A stretch of 64,000 bases of DNA from Brevundimonas albigilva (GTDB taxonomy: Bacteria > Pseudomonadota > Alphaproteobacteria > Caulobacterales > Caulobacteraceae): NCBI RefSeq assembly GCF_023503965.1, contig NZ_CP097298.1, forward strand, positions 2,892,501 through 2,956,500, given 5' to 3'. A program made the translations under genes and the position numbers. Positions 1 through 10,010 of this stretch are shown here, piece by piece. Numbering within the stretch: position 1 is the first letter of the stretch; the number at the start of each line of letters is the position of its first letter. Below the pieces are notes generated by a model. The model was not told the DNA's origin, ran no database searches, and was given only the letters and a program-made list of their open reading frames with translations.

Positions 1-782
<782 letters not shown>

Positions 783-872
783 CGTTTCTCAGCAAAACTC
801 ATTCGATGATTGCTTCCTTGACCGAAGCAATCTCAGACAATGTCTTCTCTTCATTCCGCTGTCCGCCTCGTT

Positions 873-989
873 GACCTGGTGGCTATGTCGGAGGTTCCCA
901 CCCGATCCCATTCCGAACTCGGTCGTTAAGCCCTCCAGAGCCAATGGTACTTCGTCTTAAGGCGCGGGAGAGTAGGTCGCCGCCGGGTC
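873..989 (+). rRNA. 5S ribosomal RNA
   Basis: The 5' end GACCTGGTGG and the 3' end CCGCCGGGTC pair to form helix I. The internal CCCGATCCCATTCCGAACTC block is the conserved 5S loop B/C region. The gene is 117 nt and sits about 90 nt after the 23S end. Ends were chosen from the helix I pairing. Confidence 0.95.
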
Positions 990-1092
990 TACCAGGCGGA
1001 CAGCCGAATGAAGCGATTATCCTTGGCCTACCGCGCTTCGCGCGACTTGAGGCCAGGCTCGAACCGTTCTTCCTCACGATCCTACCGTTCGC

Positions 1093-1170
<78 letters not shown>

Positions 1171-1174
1171 TTTT

Positions 1175-1203
1175 AACCCGCTATTCCAACAGGATAGCGG
1201 GTT
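1175..1203 (+). terminator. Intrinsic terminator after tRNA-fMet (island-side)
   Basis: AACCCGCTAT (1175-1184) pairs with ATAGCGGGTT (1194-1203) and is followed by a T-rich tract. It ends the rRNA/tRNA transcript. Since it lies inside the island, it replaces the original terminator, which now follows attR at 35205-35231. Confidence 0.85.
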
Positions 1204-1376
1204 TTTCTTTGGCCATTCCCCACCCCAAATCCGCCCGTGGAAGCCTCGTGGAAGCACCCGGCGCGCAAATGCAGGCACAGCGGGGCTTTGGATCACGATG
1301 CTGAGAGACGACGCGGCGACAGCGGTTGCTCTCGCCAGAGCCAAATGCGACGCTTCGCGCGACCTAGGAGCTCTTG

Positions 1377-1837
1377 ATGACCGACACCCCGACCGAACAT
1401 GCCGGCGCAGCCGATCTGCTGTCCTCACCGCCGACATCGTCGTGGCGTTCCTGGCCAACAACAAGGTCGATCCCGTTGCGGTCCCTGAGGTCATCAGCGC
1501 CACTCATTCGGCCCTGGTCCGGCTAACGGCCGCACCGGCCGAAGCGACCGCAGAGACAGGTCCCGAAACGCCCGGCCGCGCTGCTATTCGGAAGTCGGTG
1601 ACGGAGGAGGGGATTGTCTCCTTCCTGGATGGCAAAATGTACAAGACGCTGAAACGACACCTCAGCACGCGGGGCTATACGCCCGACAGCTATCGTGAAG
1701 CGTTCGGACTGCCGGCCGACTATCCCATCGTGGCGCCCGGCTATTCGGCCGTAAGATCCGCCCAAGCCAAGGCGATCGGGCTCGGGGCTAAACGAAAAGG
1801 CACGCCTCCGAAGCAGAGGGCCAAACGAGCGTCCTGA
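1377..1837 (+). pseudogene. MucR/Ros-family transcriptional regulator, frameshifted
   Basis: ATG at 1377 has AGGAG at 1366-1370. The N-terminal frame reads MTDTPTEHAGAADLLS and the conserved continuation LTADIVVAFLANNKV lies in another frame, so one base (a C of CCC near 1422-1426) appears missing. The rest holds the Ros/MucR core: a DGKMYKTLKRHL segment and the GLPADYPIVAPGYSAVRS block. The first zinc-ligand Cys of classical Ros proteins is not seen. Members bind AT-rich DNA and regulate surface, cell-cycle or mobile-element genes. It is the first gene inside attL; its target here is unknown. Confidence 0.8.
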
Positions 1838-2048
1838 AGGCGACACGGGCAGGCACCGGTGTGCAGTGCTTGAGGCTGGCTGGTTATGTTTCCATCTACA
1901 GCGGCGCACCGCCGCCGTTTCTACGAAGTGTTGCGCGTGCGTTCGATCAAGCCAGCATCTGACGCTTTGGGTGGACCTTCAGAAAATCCTAAAGGGGAAG
2001 CTGATTGCGGATTTCTGGTCGCCGCGCACCAGCTCAGCGGCAGTCGGT

Positions 2049-2630
2049 TCAACTAGCCCGGTAGGCGTCCAAATCCCATCCGCCACTATATTGGCTGTGA
2101 TAACCGTCCAAAGGCTGCGGGAGACCGGCGATGACAGCCAACTGACCGATGCAGCGGCTTAGATGTGCCCTAAGCTGTTCAAGCGCATCGAAGTAGACCT
2201 GCCTACTCTCGTGGGAACGGTAGCGGCCATCCTCGCCACTTGTAGGGGTCTGCTGGCGAAGCGATTGTTCAAAGGTTAGGAATTGCCGGATTGGCCCAAG
2301 CATGAGCTCGATGAGATTCGCGAGCACAGGGTCAGTTGAACCGATCAATCGGACTTTGACCTCGAGCAGAGATGCACGGATTTCCTGGAAAGCTTCCAAG
2401 GCCTCGTCGATACAACTGTCACAACACTCTTGAGAGTTGAGGACGCGCCGGTCAGCCAGCCGAGTGACCAATTCCGCCGCGATTAGGCGATCGGCTTCGC
2501 TCGCACGGGACATGACAGTCACAAACGGCAGGGAAATCGGAACGGCATCGAGGCCCACCCGAGGTAAACGGCGAACATCGGCCAGCACATTGGCGATGTT
2601 GAACTGGAAATGGATGGCACCCGTACGCAT
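2049..2630 (-). CDS. Hypothetical protein, helical
   Basis: An open frame of about 193 codons from the ATG at 2630. The product is leucine- and glutamate-rich, predicted mostly helical, with a CCDSC cysteine cluster in the middle. I recognise no domain. The frame continues upstream to 2879, but that part is antisense to the nuclease gene and reads poorly. No strong ribosome site is visible. It is divergent from the DpnII-like gene at 2725. It may be a real small island gene or only an open frame. Confidence 0.4.
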   Translation of the reverse strand: MRTGAIHFQFNIANVLADVRRLPRVGLDAVPISLPFVTVMSRASEADRLIAAELVTRLADRRVLNSQECCDSCIDEALEAFQEIRASLLEVKVRLIGSTDPVLANLIELMLGPIRQFLTFEQSLRQQTPTSGEDGRYRSHESRQVYFDALEQLRAHLSRCIGQLAVIAGLPQPLDGYHSQYSGGWDLDAYRAS

Positions 2631-2724
2631 GGCGGGGAGGCTAAAGCCGAAGGCGACGCCTGTGCAACCGTGCCTCATGGTTAAGCGCTGGCAAGCGGAC
2701 CGATTCCTATGCAAAACCGTGTTC

Positions 2725-3524
2725 ATGAACAGCGTCAAAGCCATAGATATCCTTAAACGCCAGTCCGGGGCCGCGATTTCCTTGGCGCGTGGGGACAAGG
2801 ATGTGCCCGAGTTCAGCAAGTGGCACCGCGATACCAAGGTCGCCATCGAGCGCATCTTTGGATCACAGAGCAGCCACATGTCGGATTACGAGGACGTCCG
2901 ATATTCCCTCGGCATCTTCACGACGGATACGCCCGACTACGTCTTCGCGGAGGCCCGCCGCGATGGTCTGAGGCATGCGGCCACCATTCTGGACTCCATG
3001 ATCGACGAGATCACCGAGTATGGCCTGCCGGGGAGGCAGCAGCGACTGAGGTTCCGGACGCTCTCGCTTTGATCGAGAAGCTATGCCTCCGCTTCCACGC
3101 AGCGGCCCGTCAGCTTAGGCACCGTCACGGCGATCGGCCTACCCTCACCATCGCTGACGAATATGACGTCCAAGACCTGCTTCACACGATCTTGCGCCTT
3201 CACTTCGACGATGTGCGGCCAGAGGAGCATTCACCGAGCTACGCCGGACGAGGGTCTCGCATCGACTTTCTGCTCAAAGCCGAACGGCTCGTCGTCGAGG
3301 TGAAAAAGACCCGCCCGTCGTTAAAGGCTGCTGCTCTCGGCGAAGAACTGATCGTCGATCGCGCGCGCTACCAAGCGCATCCCGGCTGCGACACACTCGT
3401 ATGTTTCGTCTACGATCCTGATGGTCTGATCAACAATCCGCGTGGCATCGAGGACGACCTTGAAGGAGTGCAAGGTACCCTGCGGACCCGCGTTATCATC
3501 GCACCACGTAATGAGCCCCGCTAG
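2725..3524 (+). pseudogene. DpnII/MboI-like PD-(D/E)XK nuclease, frameshifted
   Basis: The N-terminal part (2725-3072 frame) has the helical region FSKWHRDTKVAIERIFG. The C-terminal part lies in another frame to 3524 and contains DEYDVQDLLHTILRLHF and the nuclease core RIDFLLKAERLVVEVKKTR, where the Asp of IDF and E-x-K of VEVKK fit the PD-(D/E)XK catalytic set of DpnII/MboI-type domains. The frames join at a G run near 3034-3038 if one G is restored. No methyltransferase gene is adjacent, so it is not an ordinary restriction-modification pair. Likely an anti-invader nuclease; the exact role is inferred. Confidence 0.7.
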
Positions 3525-3793
3525 TCTGGGCGATGGCCCCACCGAAGGCCGCTCTCGGTTCAGAATGGGACAATGACGCCTGGTTCAGACCTGGCTTAAG
3601 CCGCCCAAGCCACCGCGTCGGCGTAGTTCTCGCCGTCTTCCACGGCGGCGCGCCGCCCTGGGTAAATCCGAGAACTATCCCGCCGATGTTGGACTTCTCG
3701 GTTGATGTTGGGAAGGCGCAGTTCGAGGTCACCGGCGGTGAGGCCGATGATCCCTGATCGCAACAGGTGCCAGTGTTGCTTCGTCGGCTTTTT

Positions 3794-4546
3794 TTAGACC
3801 TGGGCGGCGTCGTAGTCGGTGTTGAACTGGATGGTCGCCCGACGATGTAAGTCATCGAGTGCTGCATACTCTTCCACGATCGTCCGCCGGAGTCGGAAAG
3901 CGGTCGCGGTGATGTTGGCATGCAAAATGACCTCGATCGCCAGCGTGATTGCTTCGCCGACTTCGTAGAAGTTTGCCCAGACCATCTGGTCGATGGGTTG
4001 GTCGAAGAAATCCGCCGTGATCTGCATGCCGGCCTTCTGGCCGTAGTCGAAGACCGCCGACGTCGCGATCAGGTTAGCGTGGCCGCTCAACAGATTGATT
4101 TGGTCCTTTAGCTCTTTGATCTTAGCGTTCTCATCGGGGAACGTTGTCTTGAACCACGGGTAGACGAGCTTGGTCATCAGCAACTTGGGTTCGACCATGT
4201 TGCCCTGATCGTCCTCGGTGCGGTGATCTGGCTGGGGATGGGCGAGAAGATACGCTGCGAGCGTGGTACCTTCGAGAACCTGACGGATGCAGAGGTTCAT
4301 CTGAATGCGGTGCTGCCGCATGGCGGATAGAAGTGCCTGACCGGCGAATGATCGCACCGTTGCCCACGCTCCGGCGAAAAGCATGTGTGACTTCGGCAGG
4401 TCGGTCACCATGCTGTCCATGACTGAGAAGGCACCGTGGGCGAAGACGCCGTAGATACCGGCCCGCTTCGCGGTCCACTCGATCATCTCCGATTCCTGTG
4501 CCGCGAGTAGCTGGATGCGATGGTCAGGAACGACTTGGGCACCCAT
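3794..4546 (-). CDS. Unknown protein A of a paralogous pair beside a CHAT protease
   Basis: A 250-aa protein without a domain I can name. It is clearly related to the product of the upstream gene 4546-5271: both share a block like LLSAMRQHRIQ...IRQVLE-TTLAAY, a lysine-rich step before IN-LSGHA, a SAVFDY motif and an FFDQP motif. The predicted fold is mostly helical with no clear membrane segment. Its ATG overlaps the TGA of the upstream gene (TGATG), so the two are translationally coupled. The pair is divergent from the CHAT gene, suggesting a joint system. Confidence 0.7.
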   Translation of the reverse strand: MGAQVVPDHRIQLLAAQESEMIEWTAKRAGIYGVFAHGAFSVMDSMVTDLPKSHMLFAGAWATVRSFAGQALLSAMRQHRIQMNLCIRQVLEGTTLAAYLLAHPQPDHRTEDDQGNMVEPKLLMTKLVYPWFKTTFPDENAKIKELKDQINLLSGHANLIATSAVFDYGQKAGMQITADFFDQPIDQMVWANFYEVGEAITLAIEVILHANITATAFRLRRTIVEEYAALDDLHRRATIQFNTDYDAAQV

Positions 4547-5271
4547 CAGGCCAAGAACCCTTGCCGAACCGTCATCGCGACATCGATCAACTCATCGTAT
4601 GCCGCTCCGAAGCCGGGTTGCAGTTTGATACCTTGGGCGTCCCTCGCAGCGGTGCCCAGCATGGTGATGGCCAGCATGATGACCTGACCGGCGAGGTAAA
4701 GGCTCATCCGCGTCTCATCCTCATTCGGGTGGTCGAAGAACCCTCGATCGGTGTCGGTATTGGCCAGATAGTCGAAGACGAAAGCCGACCCCAGCACAGT
4801 CGCGTGTGAGAGGTGCCGGTTGATGTGATCCTTGTTGTGCTTCAGGTCGCGGCTTAGGGGCGGATAGGCGGTGCCGATCCATCTGAACGCACGCTTTAAT
4901 CCCTCTTCGTTGGCGGCCATGAATTCGTCGGCCGACATGTCGGGTTGGTTTAGGTCTTCGGGCGTGCCGGGGTGAATCGCGTGGTAGCCCATCAGCGACG
5001 TCGCCTCGATGACTTGTCGGAGGTTCTGACCACTCTCGATCCGATGTTGGCGTAGGGCGGACAGGACGGACAGCCCGGCCATCTTTCGGGCGTGAACGTA
5101 GATGCCCTGAAAAAACATCTGTCCTTTATCGACCGACGCCAGACAGGTGGCGAAGTGGTCGAAAGCCATCTGTGCGAACCTGGCCTGATCGGGAGCGACC
5201 GAAAGTGTCCACGCCATCGCCTTCGGTTCGTTGGCCGTCACCGTCTCCAAGACAAGCGATAGGTCGTTCAT
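4546..5271 (-). CDS. Unknown protein B of a paralogous pair beside a CHAT protease
   Basis: A 241-aa protein starting at MNDLSLVLETV; the frame is open further upstream, but that stretch reads poorly. It shares with protein A the blocks VLSALRQHRIE, LRQVIEATSLMGY, KDHIN-LSHA, FVFDY and FFDHP, pointing to an old tandem duplication. The pair probably forms a heteromeric complex. Its 5' end is 180 bp from the CHAT start on the other strand, so both units could share one control region. No enzyme motif is evident. Confidence 0.7.
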   Translation of the reverse strand: MNDLSLVLETVTANEPKAMAWTLSVAPDQARFAQMAFDHFATCLASVDKGQMFFQGIYVHARKMAGLSVLSALRQHRIESGQNLRQVIEATSLMGYHAIHPGTPEDLNQPDMSADEFMAANEEGLKRAFRWIGTAYPPLSRDLKHNKDHINRHLSHATVLGSAFVFDYLANTDTDRGFFDHPNEDETRMSLYLAGQVIMLAITMLGTAARDAQGIKLQPGFGAAYDELIDVAMTVRQGFLA

Positions 5272-5450
5272 GGTCTTCCCCGGAGCCGAGCCGCTCAACG
5301 GGGGACACTGCCGGTGGAAGTCCCCATTTCCACTCGCAATCTGGGGGTATCCACGTCTCCCTGAGATCCATTGAACTACCAAATTCCCTCGCGGCTCTGC
5401 TCTCTCCGAACCGGATTGGCGACCACATTCATGCCGAGCTAGGATCGGCT

Positions 5451-7670
5451 ATGGCCGATGGCTTCCTCACAGAGATTCACTACCTCGTCGCCACGCCGGA
5501 TTGGCGGCCGGAAGACACGACCCCTCTAGCGGGCTTCTCGCCTCGGTTGGCCTTGTCGAGCGAACTGATCCGGCGCGTCGCTCTTCTTCCTGCTAATGTC
5601 TACGAGCTGTGCCCCGAGTATCACCTGGGGCGCATCGCCAGCCGCGTCTGCGGCACATCGGCCATCCAGTTTTTCCCGCAATCTCCTCGCGCAATCATGT
5701 CCGAGCCGATGCCGCTGGAAGCGCCATTCTCGGTCATCATTCTTGGACCTGGGCAAAGCGTCGCGCCTTATCAAACGTGGCTGGCAAGCTGCCCGATCAA
5801 GCCCGTTGTGGTCGCCGAGAAAGACGGAACGCTTAGCTACGCGGAATTTGATGTCGACGGCCTCCAGAAAGCGCTGCTCGCTACGTGCGACGCCATGATG
5901 GCGTTGTCGCCCAGTGAGGCCGTTGCAGACACCAAGCGCTGTATCGGGTCTTGGTCTCCGCCTGCGGTGCGCAGGCTGGACTACACAGTGGGCGGCCACG
6001 CCACGGTGACGCCCAATCTGATCGCGCTGTCCGTCCTGGGGTTCGACAGCCCCGTGACGGGGCGGTTCAAAGCGACAGGCGACGGCATACAGCCGTATGT
6101 CGCGCAGATCGTGCAAACGACGCGCAGTGTGCTCGAGGAACGGGCGGCGGTGCCGGAGACACTGCCCGAACCCAGCTTTCCTAGGCCACCCGCGCTCACG
6201 CTCTTTGCGCCGGCGGTGTACCCGCATGTGAACGCCCTGAAGCCGGTAGCGAACGCTGACAAGCTTGAGCGCCGGAACTTCCGCATAATCAAAAACATGA
6301 TTCAGCGTCAGCGGGGCTATGCGTACGACATCACGACCGAAGCCCAGAACGTAGCCCTGACCGGCATGACGGTCGAAGAGGCGAAGTCGGGGACGGGCAC
6401 GTTCAAACCCAACGTGTTGATGCAGGCCCGTCAGATTGAATTGCAGCTCACAACGGCCGTGATGGAGATTCTGACGGCCTCGGAAATCTCGGCCGTCGCG
6501 CGCCTTCCAAACGACATCAATCGGACCGGATCGGCGGTGCGTCAATTCTCCAACCACTACCGCATGGCCAATCGGTCCGACGCCGAGACGCTGGCTGATT
6601 TTCGGGCCGTGCAGGCGCGCATTTCCCAGGCGGTGCCGCCCGAGTTTCTGGACCTCATTCGCGATGGCGGCGATCAAATCCGTATCGTCGCCGACGCACA
6701 TCTGGAATGGCTTGAGGTCGATGGCCTGCCGCTGTGCCTGCGTAAGCAGGTTTCGCGGGTGTCGGTGACGCCTGGAAACCTGTTCGTCTCACAGATCGGC
6801 GCACAACAGCCGATCCGGATCGTGCCCGAAACCTTCAAGCGCGTGCTCGTCCTGAGCGCCCTGAAATCCGAAGACCAAATCCGAGGCATGTTCGAGGCTG
6901 CCTTCGTGACCTTCGGCAAACTCTGGAAGGACAGGTTCGAAATCACCTTCAAGGAGGTCGGCAGCGCCGACCAACTGGCGGACGCGATCAACGCGTTCGA
7001 CGGCGCCATCGCGATCTTTGACGGGCATGGCACGCATGACCGCGACAAGCCGGCCGTGCTCATGCTCAAGGACGAGGCATGCGATGTGTGGTCGTTGCGC
7101 GCTCGGATCAAACGCGCTCCGCCGATCATGATCCTTAGCGCCTGCGATACGCATGCAGCCGACCGCAATCACGCGACGACCGCGAACGGCTTCCTGATGC
7201 TGGGCTGCCGTACCGTTCTGGCGTCGGTCTTCCCGTTGGAGGCCATGAATGCGGCGACGTTTGCGGCACGGCTTCTGTACCGGCTCGCCGAATTCGTGCC
7301 GCCCATGATCAATGCGGTCGGCAGGGCCATGACCTGGGCCGAAATCTGCTCCGGTATGATCCGCATGCAGGCCGCCACAGATCTGCGTCATGAATTGCTC
7401 AAGAAGCGCCTCATCACCGACGCCCAGATGATCGAGCTGGGTGAGGCCAGCAACCGCGCGATCAATCTGGGCGATCCCGACCCGTTCGCGACCATCGAGG
7501 CGAAGGTTGTCGAGCTTGGCCTCGATGAGAAACGCGCCAAGCGCGAACTTCAGATGGCCATCGCGGGATCAAGCGCGATCAGCTACCTCCAGATGGGCCG
7601 GCCCGAGACCATTCTGTTCGACACGCCTGAGCGGCTGGCGCGTGAGGCAGCTCAGATGGACGAATCCTAA
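5451..7670 (+). CDS. CHAT-domain caspase-like protease
   Basis: The start at 5451 has AGGA five bases upstream; the frame is open further upstream without another good start, so the true N-terminus may lie earlier. The product is 739 aa. The C-terminal CHAT domain is shown by IFDGHGTHD (His about 526) and ILSACDT (Cys about 565), the expected caspase-type His/Cys dyad, followed by FLMLGCRTVLASVFP. The N-terminal 400 residues are unassigned and may sense a trigger. CHAT proteases occur in bacterial immunity, where cleavage of a partner starts defence or cell death; the divergent twin genes are the obvious candidate partners. Confidence 0.85.
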   Translation: MADGFLTEIHYLVATPDWRPEDTTPLAGFSPRLALSSELIRRVALLPANVYELCPEYHLGRIASRVCGTSAIQFFPQSPRAIMSEPMPLEAPFSVIILGPGQSVAPYQTWLASCPIKPVVVAEKDGTLSYAEFDVDGLQKALLATCDAMMALSPSEAVADTKRCIGSWSPPAVRRLDYTVGGHATVTPNLIALSVLGFDSPVTGRFKATGDGIQPYVAQIVQTTRSVLEERAAVPETLPEPSFPRPPALTLFAPAVYPHVNALKPVANADKLERRNFRIIKNMIQRQRGYAYDITTEAQNVALTGMTVEEAKSGTGTFKPNVLMQARQIELQLTTAVMEILTASEISAVARLPNDINRTGSAVRQFSNHYRMANRSDAETLADFRAVQARISQAVPPEFLDLIRDGGDQIRIVADAHLEWLEVDGLPLCLRKQVSRVSVTPGNLFVSQIGAQQPIRIVPETFKRVLVLSALKSEDQIRGMFEAAFVTFGKLWKDRFEITFKEVGSADQLADAINAFDGAIAIFDGHGTHDRDKPAVLMLKDEACDVWSLRARIKRAPPIMILSACDTHAADRNHATTANGFLMLGCRTVLASVFPLEAMNAATFAARLLYRLAEFVPPMINAVGRAMTWAEICSGMIRMQAATDLRHELLKKRLITDAQMIELGEASNRAINLGDPDPFATIEAKVVELGLDEKRAKRELQMAIAGSSAISYLQMGRPETILFDTPERLAREAAQMDES

Positions 7671-7854
7671 TCTATTGAGCCCAACCGTCGCTCCAGCGCA
7701 CTGCACTCAAATCGGACAGCATGACTGATCGCGCATCAGGCATGGCGAGATCGACTGTTCCATCTGCTGAGCGTTCTTTTAGACTAAGCGAAGGGGCTCG
7801 GAACGCGACCGGCTGTGATCTTCGGCGACTGATCGGAGGGACTCGATCAATCGC

Positions 7855-10010
7855 CTACGATATCGAGCAGGGGATCTGGCGCGTCAGGCCCGGCGGGACC
7901 ATCTCCCCGTCAGCGATTGGGGGTCCACCACCAGGCTGCGCAGGCATCCATTCAGCGATGACGTCCTGCCAGTTCAATTCGCGCGGCGATTTCTGTGTCC
8001 AGACATCCCAGAAATCGGGGTCTTTCGATTGCGGCTGGTGCGCATCCGGCAGTTCATCGATTTCAACGAGGATCGGGATGGGCGTCGCCCACCCAAGAAG
8101 GATAGCTTGTCGCGAAGGCAGGCTCGGCAATTCTTTGAGAAGTCCCCCTACATTGTCGGGCACGAGCTTAGACACGAGGCCTTGGTCGGCGTCGTTGACG
8201 AGGCGATGCAGCAGAAACGTATTGCATTGAGCCAGCACCGTCGGAGATAGCTCGGATGGCCGCTGCGAGGACAGCACGAGACCTAATCCGAACTTTCGGC
8301 CTTCCCTAGCGATGCGCTCGAACGTCTCTCGACAAAGGTGACTCGGTGACAAGGCATCGATATCGCCGCCCTTCTTGATGAAGGAATGAGCCTCTTCAAG
8401 TACCAGGACCGTCGGCAGCGTCTTCCCTTCAGGATGGACGCGTCGATATCGTTGGAGCGCCTCGAAGATCAGCCGCGCTGTGACGGCGACGACGATATGA
8501 ACGACTTCGGCGGGCACGAGCGAAAGGTCAATGACCGCAAGCGGTCCGTTGCTAGCGCCATCATCGCCCACATAGTCTTTCAGCCAGTCCTCGAAGGTTG
8601 TGGGCGGGTCGCGGGAGATGACAGGGCCGAGCCGTTGGTCCGCGAGCATGCTCTTAATCCGAAGACCCAGCGTCGAGATGAACGCCGCCAGATTGCCTCC
8701 TTGTTCGGTGGCGATCTGCTCAAGATGAGCAGGCAGTTGGTTCACGTCGAAATATGTAGGGGAATCCTCGCTCGTGCCGATGAGTTCGACGGCTTCCGGA
8801 AGGTCGCGAATTAGCGCCTGGATTTGATCGCGCACGCCTTCAAGGTCATCGAAGCTGAAGTCGTTGAAATAGCCATTGCCGGAGCTACGGTTGTCTAGAA
8901 CCTCGCCTGCCGCGACTGAAATCTCGCGCAGTGGGTCGTGATAGGCGACGTCCATATCATCGACGAACGCCAGCGTGTCGTCTCGTATTCCTTCAAGGAG
9001 TCGGGCTGCAGAAAAGCGAGCTGGCACGCTACCGCTGAACGCTGGAGCGCCTTGATTTAGAAGCGCCACGATCCGGATTACATACGATCCAAGGTATCTT
9101 CGAACGATGGCCTCTCTTGGCACACCATGAATATTCCCCCTTTTAGCTCACGAAGCCCCTGCATCAAAAGTGGGCGCTGAGCACCAGGCTGCGCGTGGGC
9201 TACGGCAGTCCATTCGTGGCCGCTCCAAAGCCACGCTGGAACGTCTAACGGTCGAACGTCGTCGGCTACCGGAGGGACACGGAAGACACGCGTTTGCCCA
9301 CCCAGATCGTTGAAGGCCTTGGAATATTCTCCATTCGGATCCAGGATAATGAAGCGCGCATTCGGCGTAGGATTCTCGCCACCAATCTCTCGCTTACTTG
9401 CCTCCAGTGACCAGCGAATGAGGCCGGCAACACTGCACGATTTTCCGCTGCCGGTATTTCCCAAGACGGCGAGGTGGCGCCCAAAAAGCTTGTCTGGATC
9501 GACCTTGATCGCTGCATCGGCCGCGAGCGGTGATGCGCCAATCCGGACGCGTTTCTCCGAGTCCTTTCCGCCGACAATAGCGTCGATCTGTTCGGGCGTC
9601 GGAATCAGAACTTGGTCGCCGACAGAAGGGAAGGCGCTTACCCCTCGCGACAGTTCGTATTTTACCGTACCTGACGCGCTGTCGCGTCGCGACCGAAGAG
9701 TGCCAACGGGGGCCACCCACATCTTCCTCAGCGGGAAAGGAAGGTCGATGAGGCCAAAGTCTTTGAGGCCTGCCCGTTTCGGGTACGGAGAACGCTCGAT
9801 CCCGATCCAGTGGACGTAGGCGACGGTCGCGCCAGCTTCATTCGGGATGACGACATAGCTGTTGAGCCTCGGAAACGACGACGGCGTCCCTGTATTGAGG
9901 GCTGTTGTGTGCGGAGCCTCAAGCTCGAGCTGGATCCGTATCTCACCGGGCGCAACCGACTCGACTGAACCGATGACGAGTTCAGCAAGGCGTTCGATGG
10001 CGCTGGTCAT
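7855..10010 (-). pseudogene. herA: HerA-type hexameric ATPase of a SIR2-HerA system, frameshifted
   Basis: The N-terminal frame (10010 to about 9140) has a HAS-barrel-like region and Walker A GNTGSGKS at residues 184-191, then ILDPNGEYSKAF. The C-terminal frame (9123-7855) has Walker B TVLVLEEAHSFIKKGG and an arginine-rich LSSQRPSELS segment typical of HerA/FtsK ATPases. Restoring one base in the A4G5 run (9136-9144 on the plus strand) gives one protein of about 718 aa. Its ATG overlaps the stop of the SIR2 gene upstream. In known SIR2-HerA defence the HerA ring assembles with SIR2 and controls its NAD depletion. Confidence 0.88.

Noticed and set aside
3525..3793. Minus-strand open stretch downstream of unknown gene A, in the same frame beyond its stop (GLTAGDLELRLPNINREV)
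   Set aside because: It could be a decayed short gene, but it has no start codon with a ribosome site and no family I recognise.
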